Shown: piece by piece, positions 21,454 through 24,979 of the stretch
Position numbering within the stretch: position 1 is the stretch's first letter
How the letters are laid out: each line of letters opens with the position of its first letter
Assembly (NCBI GenBank): GCA_003669255.1
Contig: QWPO01000048.1
Location: forward strand, 1 to 24,979
Source of the DNA: Planctomycetota bacterium
GTDB taxonomy: Bacteria > Planctomycetota > Planctomycetia > Pirellulales > UBA1268
Reading direction: 5' to 3'
Length of the DNA: 24,979 bases
Position numbers and translations under genes: made by a program
Notes under the pieces: generated by a model
What the model saw: the letters and a program-made list of their open reading frames with translations, nothing else
The model's database searches: none
What the model was told of the DNA's origin: nothing

Positions 21454-22008
21454 TTAGGCGAGCGACTCGCCCGGTGCCGTATCAGCGGCGCGAACGCCGT
21501 CGGCGGCCTCAGTGAGTTCGCGAGTCGGCGAGCTCCCTCGCACCATGGCGATCCGGCCGGTGCGGACGAGCTCCAAAATGCCCTTGGGTCGCATCAGTTC
21601 GATGAAGCCCTCGAGCTTCTTCTCGGTGCCTGAGATCTCAACGATCACGCTGTCGGCGGCAATGTCGACGATCCGGCCGCGGAAGATCTCTGCGAGTTCC
21701 TTGACCTCGGTGCGGTCGGGACCGGGCACGGCCGCGATCTTGATCAGCATCAGGTCCCGCTCCACGTAGTTGCGGCTGCTGATGTCATCGACCCGGACGA
21801 CCGTCACGATCTTTTCGAGTTGGCGGCGGACCTGATCGAGAACGCGATCGTCGCCGCGGAGCACGAACGTCATTCGCGAAAAACGCGGGTCTTCAGTCTC
21901 GCCAACGGCAAGGCTGTCGATGTTGTAGCCCCGTGAGGCCAGCATGCCCGACACGTGGGCAAGCACACCGGGCACGTTCTGAACGGTGGCGGAAAGGACG
22001 TGACGCAT
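21454..22008 (-). CDS. ilvN: Acetolactate synthase small (regulatory) subunit
   Basis: IlvN binds the catalytic subunit IlvB/IlvI, activates it, and confers feedback inhibition by valine. The 184-residue protein has an N-terminal ACT domain (LSATVQNVPGVLAHVSGMLASRGYNIDSLAVG, with the Asn-rich effector site region NVPG and GYNIDSL). A second ferredoxin-like half follows (ERDLMLIKIAAVPG, ELAEIFRGRIVDIAADSVIVEISG, KLEGFIELMRPKGILELVRTGRIAMVRG). Both are typical. The last ~20 residues are extra. ATG 22008 gives the standard start MRHVLSATV; the open frame upstream lacks family features. The catalytic ilvB is not next to it, since upstream is the divergent rpsB. ilvN and ilvC are probably one operon. 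Confidence 0.95.
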   Translation of the reverse strand: MRHVLSATVQNVPGVLAHVSGMLASRGYNIDSLAVGETEDPRFSRMTFVLRGDDRVLDQVRRQLEKIVTVVRVDDISSRNYVERDLMLIKIAAVPGPDRTEVKELAEIFRGRIVDIAADSVIVEISGTEKKLEGFIELMRPKGILELVRTGRIAMVRGSSPTRELTEAADGVRAADTAPGESLA

Positions 22009-22084
22009 GGGTGGCTCGCAACGGATTCCGGGCCGGGACGGGCAGGCGGTTCGGCGAAGGGGCCGTCGCTGCGGGGCAGGGCGG

Positions 22085-22114
22085 AGTCTAGTAAGCCCAA
22101 ACCCACGCATTCAA
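22085..22114 (-). promoter_or_regulatory. Candidate promoter for the ilvN-ilvC operon
   Basis: On the minus strand, TTGAAT (22114-22109) and TAGACT (22090-22085) are separated by 18 bases. The leader to ATG 22008 would be about 70 bases. It is divergent from the rpsB promoter. Confidence 0.38.
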
Positions 22115-22138
22115 GCCTTGGCCCGTCCGCAGGGGCCT

Positions 22139-22163
22139 GACAGGGGCCCCGGCCCCCCCTGTC
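22139..22163. repeat. GC-rich 8-bp hairpin between divergent ilvN and rpsB promoters
   Basis: GACAGGGG (22139-22146) and CCCCTGTC (22156-22163) form a perfect stem around a 9-base GC loop. It lies between the two candidate promoters, outside both leaders, so it might be an operator or insulating structure rather than a terminator. Confidence 0.4.
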
Positions 22164-22185
22164 GGCCGCTGCCCACCAAGGCACG

Positions 22186-22215
22186 TTGACATGGGCTGAA
22201 AAAAGCCGATAGTTT
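22186..22215 (+). promoter_or_regulatory. Candidate promoter for the rpsB-tsf-pyrH cluster
   Basis: A perfect -35 TTGACA (22186-22191) is followed after 18 bases by TAGTTT (22210-22215), a partial -10. The spacer is AT-rich (CTGAAAAAAG). The leader to GTG 22283 would be about 60 bases. Confidence 0.55.
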
Positions 22216-22282
22216 GCGGTGCTCCGCACTGTGCGGCTCCATACCCTGTTTTTGTCCCCGCGACCCCAGCGAGCGTGTAAGC

Positions 22283-23083
22283 GTGTCGAACGTTTTGGCC
22301 CAGGAACTGATTGAAGCCGGCGTCCACTTCGGCCACCGTGCCAGCCGATGGAACCCGAAGATGCGGCCCTACATCCACGGCCGTCGCAACCTCATCCACA
22401 TCATCGACGTCCGCGAGACGATCCGCGGGCTGCTCCGTGCCAAGAAGTACCTCAAGCAGGTCTCCTCGACCGGCAGCCTGATTCTCTTCGTCGGTACGAA
22501 GCGGCAGGGCGCCGAGGCGGTCGCCCGTGAGGCGGCCCGCTGCGGCATGCCCTACGTCAGCGACCGCTGGCTTGGCGGCACGCTCACCAACTTCCGCACC
22601 ATTCGCAACCGGCTCGCCCGCCTCGAGGAACTCGAGACGCTGATCCCGTCGGAGGCGTTCGGGTCTTACTCGAAGAAGATGCAGTCGTCGCTCCGCCGCG
22701 AGCACCGCAAGATGCTCCGCAACCTGGGCGGCATCCGCACTCTGTCCCGCCTCCCCGAGTGCCTCGTCGTGTTCGATCCCAAGAAGGAAAAGAACGCGGT
22801 GAACGAGGCCCGGAAGATGGGCATCACCACCGTTTCGCTGATCGACACCGACTGCGATCCCGACATGGTCGACCTGCCGATCCCGGGCAACGACGACTCG
22901 ATCCGCTCGATCGAACTCGTCGCTGCTCGCCTGGCCGACGCGATCCTGGAGGGCAAGTCGCATTCTGCGACCGAGGCCCAGGTCTCGGCCGAGGGCGCGG
23001 AGGGCGAGGGCGAGGGCAAGCCGAAGCCCAAAGCCAGGCCCATGGTTGCCAAGCGGTCGGTGCCGCAGAAGCCCAAGGCCTAA
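22283..23083 (+). CDS. rpsB: 30S ribosomal protein S2
   Basis: S2 binds the back of the small-subunit head and is needed for S1 binding and initiation. The 266-residue protein shows the classic motifs. ELIEAGVHFGHRASRWNPKM starts it, then YIHGRRNLIHIID, LFVGTKRQGAEAVAREA, YVSDRWLGGTLTNFRTIR, FDPKKEKNAVNEARKMGI and DTDCDPDMVDLPIPGNDDS. The C-terminus after ~235 is a Glu/Gly then Lys/Pro-rich tail (EGEGEGKPKPKARP), longer than in E. coli and probably disordered. GTG 22283 is chosen because VSNVLAQELIEAG matches the normal start; the open frame upstream runs through the promoter region. The Shine-Dalgarno is poor, as is common for ribosomal genes with autoregulation. tsf follows 132 bp later in the usual order. 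Confidence 0.98.
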   Translation: MSNVLAQELIEAGVHFGHRASRWNPKMRPYIHGRRNLIHIIDVRETIRGLLRAKKYLKQVSSTGSLILFVGTKRQGAEAVAREAARCGMPYVSDRWLGGTLTNFRTIRNRLARLEELETLIPSEAFGSYSKKMQSSLRREHRKMLRNLGGIRTLSRLPECLVVFDPKKEKNAVNEARKMGITTVSLIDTDCDPDMVDLPIPGNDDSIRSIELVAARLADAILEGKSHSATEAQVSAEGAEGEGEGKPKPKARPMVAKRSVPQKPKA

Positions 23084-23215
23084 CCGGCCTTCAATCGATC
23101 CCGGGCTGTCATCCGGACGATCTCGGACGACTCCCAGCATGCGGGCGGCCACCAATGGCGGACGCCCGCGGTAGCAACGTCTTCCGTCCCCGAGCCTCGT
23201 TCAGGAGATTCTTCG

Positions 23216-24058
23216 ATGGCTGAGATCACCGCCGCCGCCGTGATGGCTCTGAGAGAGAAGACCGGCCTACCGATGATGGAGTGCAAGAAGGCGCTCACGG
23301 AATGCGGCGGCAACACCGACCAGGCCGTCGATTGGCTGCGAAAACAGGGCATCAAGACCCAGTCGATGCGGGCCGACCGCGAGACCTCCTGCGGCCGCCT
23401 CGCTGTCTATGCAGACCCCACCACGGGCGTGGGCACCATCATCGAGTTCAAGTGCGAGAGCCCGCCGGTGGCCGGCAGCCAGGATTTCAAGGATCTGGCC
23501 AACGATATTGCCAAGACCCTCGCCCTCGGGCCCGGTGCTGCCACGCCGGAAGCCTTGCTCGCTCAGAAGAGTATGGCCAACCCCAAGCACACGCTCGGCG
23601 AGCTGAAGGATGAACTCTTCAACCGCATGCGCGAGGTGTTCGAACTGTCGCGCATCAAGCGGATCGACGGCGCCTGTGGCGGCTATGCCCACCACGACGG
23701 CTCGAAGGCCGCGCTGATCGAGATCACGGGCAATGTCTCAGGCCCCCAGGCAGCGGAAGTGGCGAAGGACATTGCGATGCACGTGGTCGCCCTCGCTCCT
23801 CAGGCGATCCGCAAGGAGGATCTCGATCCGTCGGTCGTCGACAAGGAGCGGGAGATCCTCTCGGAGGCCGCCCGCAAGGAGGGCAAGCCGGAGAACATCA
23901 TCGCCAAGATGATCGAGGGCCGCCTGCGAAACTTCTTCAGCCAGTGCGTGCTCCTCGAGCAGCCGTTCGTGAAGGACGACAAGCAGACGGTCGGCCAGTT
24001 GGCGAAGGCGGCAGGCCTCGAGGTGAAGTCGGTGGAAAACTGGAAGTTGGGTGGTTGA
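23216..24058 (+). CDS. tsf: Elongation factor Ts, lacking the usual TDFV motif
   Basis: EF-Ts recycles EF-Tu by exchanging GDP for GTP. The 280-residue protein starts with a UBA-like domain (VMALREKTGLPMMECKKALTECGGNTDQAVDWLRKQG), the classic LREKTGxGMMDCKKAL motif. Two core subdomains follow, with GGYAHHDGSKAALIEITG in the middle and DKEREILSEAARKEGKPENIIAKMIEGRL, the typical helix before the C-terminal segment. FFSQCVLLEQPFVKDDKQTV also matches. The most conserved EF-Tu contact in most bacteria, CETDFVA, reads CESPPVA here (residues 80-86): T, D and F are replaced. AGGAGA at 23203-23208 supports ATG 23216. The gene sits between rpsB and pyrH as in most bacteria. Confidence 0.97.
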   Translation: MAEITAAAVMALREKTGLPMMECKKALTECGGNTDQAVDWLRKQGIKTQSMRADRETSCGRLAVYADPTTGVGTIIEFKCESPPVAGSQDFKDLANDIAKTLALGPGAATPEALLAQKSMANPKHTLGELKDELFNRMREVFELSRIKRIDGACGGYAHHDGSKAALIEITGNVSGPQAAEVAKDIAMHVVALAPQAIRKEDLDPSVVDKEREILSEAARKEGKPENIIAKMIEGRLRNFFSQCVLLEQPFVKDDKQTVGQLAKAAGLEVKSVENWKLGG

Positions 24059-24163
24059 CCGGTTCGGGGCGGCATCGCTTCCGCCCGCTGCAGCGAGCCT
24101 ACGGCCGCTGAGCGTTCGCCACCCGGTACGAAGGCGGGGCGATCATCGGAGGACAGGTCGATC

Positions 24164-24892
24164 ATGGATTCCGTTCCCTACCGCCGCGTGCTCCTGAAAC
24201 TCTCCGGCGAAAGCTTCGCCCGGCAGGGGGAGCGGGGCATCTCGATGGACGAGGTCGTCCACATCGCCCGCCAGACGGTGCAGGCAGCGTCGAAGGGCAC
24301 CCAGCTTGCCATCGTCATCGGCGGCGGCAACATCCTCCGCGGTGGCTCGTTCACGGCGGGTAACACGGCGATCCAGGAAGCCACGGCCCACTACATGGGC
24401 ATGCTCGCCACGGTGATCAACGGCCTGGCCCTTCAGGATGCGCTCGAGAGCCTCGGTGCCCAAACGCGATTGATGACCGCCATCCGCATGGACGGCGTGG
24501 CCGAGCCCTACATCCGCCGCCGCGCCCGCCGCCACCTCGAGAAGGGGCGAATCGTGATCCTCGCGGCGGGCACCGGCAGCCCCTTCGTGACCACCGACAC
24601 GGCCGCCGCCCAGCGGGCCCTCGAACTTGGCGCCGACATCCTCATGAAGGCCACCCGGGTGGACGGCGTCTACTCCGACGACCCCGAAAAGAATCCCCAC
24701 GCTGTCCTCTACAACGAGCTCACCTACCAGCAGGTGATCCAGCAGAACCTGCGGGTCATGGACGGCACCGCGATTTCGCAGTGCATGGAGCACGGGATGC
24801 CGATCCTGGTGTTCAACTACCGCCGCGAAGGCACCATCGAGCGGGCGGTCGCGGGCGAGAAACTCGGCACGATCGTTGGCCAGCGGCGGTAG
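24164..24892 (+). CDS. pyrH: Uridylate kinase (UMP kinase)
   Basis: PyrH phosphorylates UMP to UDP in the cytosol and belongs to the amino-acid kinase family. The 242-residue protein has the family motifs in order. RRVLLKLSGESFA binds phosphate, then IVIGGGNILRG and the helix HYMGMLATVINGLALQDALE. AAGTGSPFVTTDTAAAQRALEL binds UMP, KATRVDGVYSDDPEKNP binds ATP, and VMDGTAISQCMEHGMPILVFN ends the fold. Length is the standard one. CGGAGGA at 24147-24153 and CAGG closer to the start support ATG 24164. It follows tsf by 105 bp. The usual next gene, frr (ribosome recycling factor), is not seen in the 87 bp that remain in the window. Confidence 0.98.
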   Translation: MDSVPYRRVLLKLSGESFARQGERGISMDEVVHIARQTVQAASKGTQLAIVIGGGNILRGGSFTAGNTAIQEATAHYMGMLATVINGLALQDALESLGAQTRLMTAIRMDGVAEPYIRRRARRHLEKGRIVILAAGTGSPFVTTDTAAAQRALELGADILMKATRVDGVYSDDPEKNPHAVLYNELTYQQVIQQNLRVMDGTAISQCMEHGMPILVFNYRREGTIERAVAGEKLGTIVGQRR

Positions 24893-24950
24893 CGGCCAAC
24901 ACCGGAAGCCAGAGCGTGGCAGCCCGAGGCCATCGAGGACCGGGGAGACA

Positions 24951-24969
24951 CACAGGTTGAAAACCTGTG
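24951..24969. repeat. REP-like hairpin, fourth copy of the CACAGGTT family
   Basis: CACAGGTT (24951-24958), loop GAA, AACCTGTG (24962-24969), then CTAC. It is nearly identical to the copy at 6845-6863 (loop GGA, followed by CTAA), which shows a dispersed family. It lies just downstream of pyrH at the window edge. Confidence 0.85.
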
Positions 24970-24979
24970 CTACGGAGAC

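Noticed and set aside
22009..22110. Upstream extension of ilvN by 34 residues
   Set aside because: The extra residues are Arg/Pro-rich without similarity to IlvN, and the candidate promoter lies there. The normal start MRHVLSATV is at 22008.
1..24979. CRISPR array, prophage, toxin-antitoxin or biosynthetic cluster
   Set aside because: No regularly spaced repeats, cas genes, phage structural genes, integrase or typical paired small genes were seen. The three hairpins at 6768-6863 are not evenly spaced direct repeats.

Overview
The window looks like chromosomal DNA of a planctomycete, probably of the Pirellulales type. The reasons are the high GC content, a DUF1559 pseudopilin-like protein with an H-X9-DG C-terminus, a secreted protein with an LEPR-XLL-like N-terminal signature, a transmembrane Ser/Thr kinase beside a twin-FHA protein, and dispersed palindromes of the CACAGGTT-AACCTGTG-CTAC type. 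The lineage is inferred from gene style only; there is no rRNA in the window.

Left part (1-5745). The window opens inside the 3' end of a probable carbon-starvation (CstA-like) permease gene. A cell-surface block follows: a DUF1559 protein, a FadL-like outer-membrane channel closely followed by a second beta-barrel-type protein, and a large secreted Ig-like protein with a cysteine-rich tail. A Rho-independent-type terminator and a tRNA-Leu(CAA) on the minus strand close this block.

Middle (5746-13156). metF is followed by three tandem REP-like hairpins. A minus-strand set then encodes a stand-alone response regulator, a DUF2617-like protein and a CPBP-family membrane protease. After a gene-poor stretch of about 560 bp comes a compact plus-strand operon: folK fused to a degenerate deoxynucleoside-kinase-like domain, then panC and lgt. 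Next are a small one-helix membrane protein and a CDGSH iron-sulfur protein, which overlap at ATGA.

Right part (13157-24979). An MMPL/RND-type exporter and an RlmI-type 23S rRNA methyltransferase come first. The twin-FHA gene and the membrane Ser/Thr kinase are divergent and probably form a signalling pair. A 127-bp MITE-like element bounded by CTAG lies between the kinase gene and the branched-chain amino-acid operon on the minus strand (ilvN, ilvC, small hypothetical gene). Divergent from ilvN is the classic translation cluster rpsB-tsf-pyrH, and the window ends in another copy of the REP-like hairpin.

Most of the window is housekeeping DNA and I see no defence island, CRISPR array, prophage or secondary-metabolite cluster. 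The points most worth a second look are the folK pseudokinase fusion, the EF-Ts lacking its TDFV motif, the Lgt lacking its usual histidine, the MITE-like element, the REP-like hairpin family and the cysteine-tailed surface protein.
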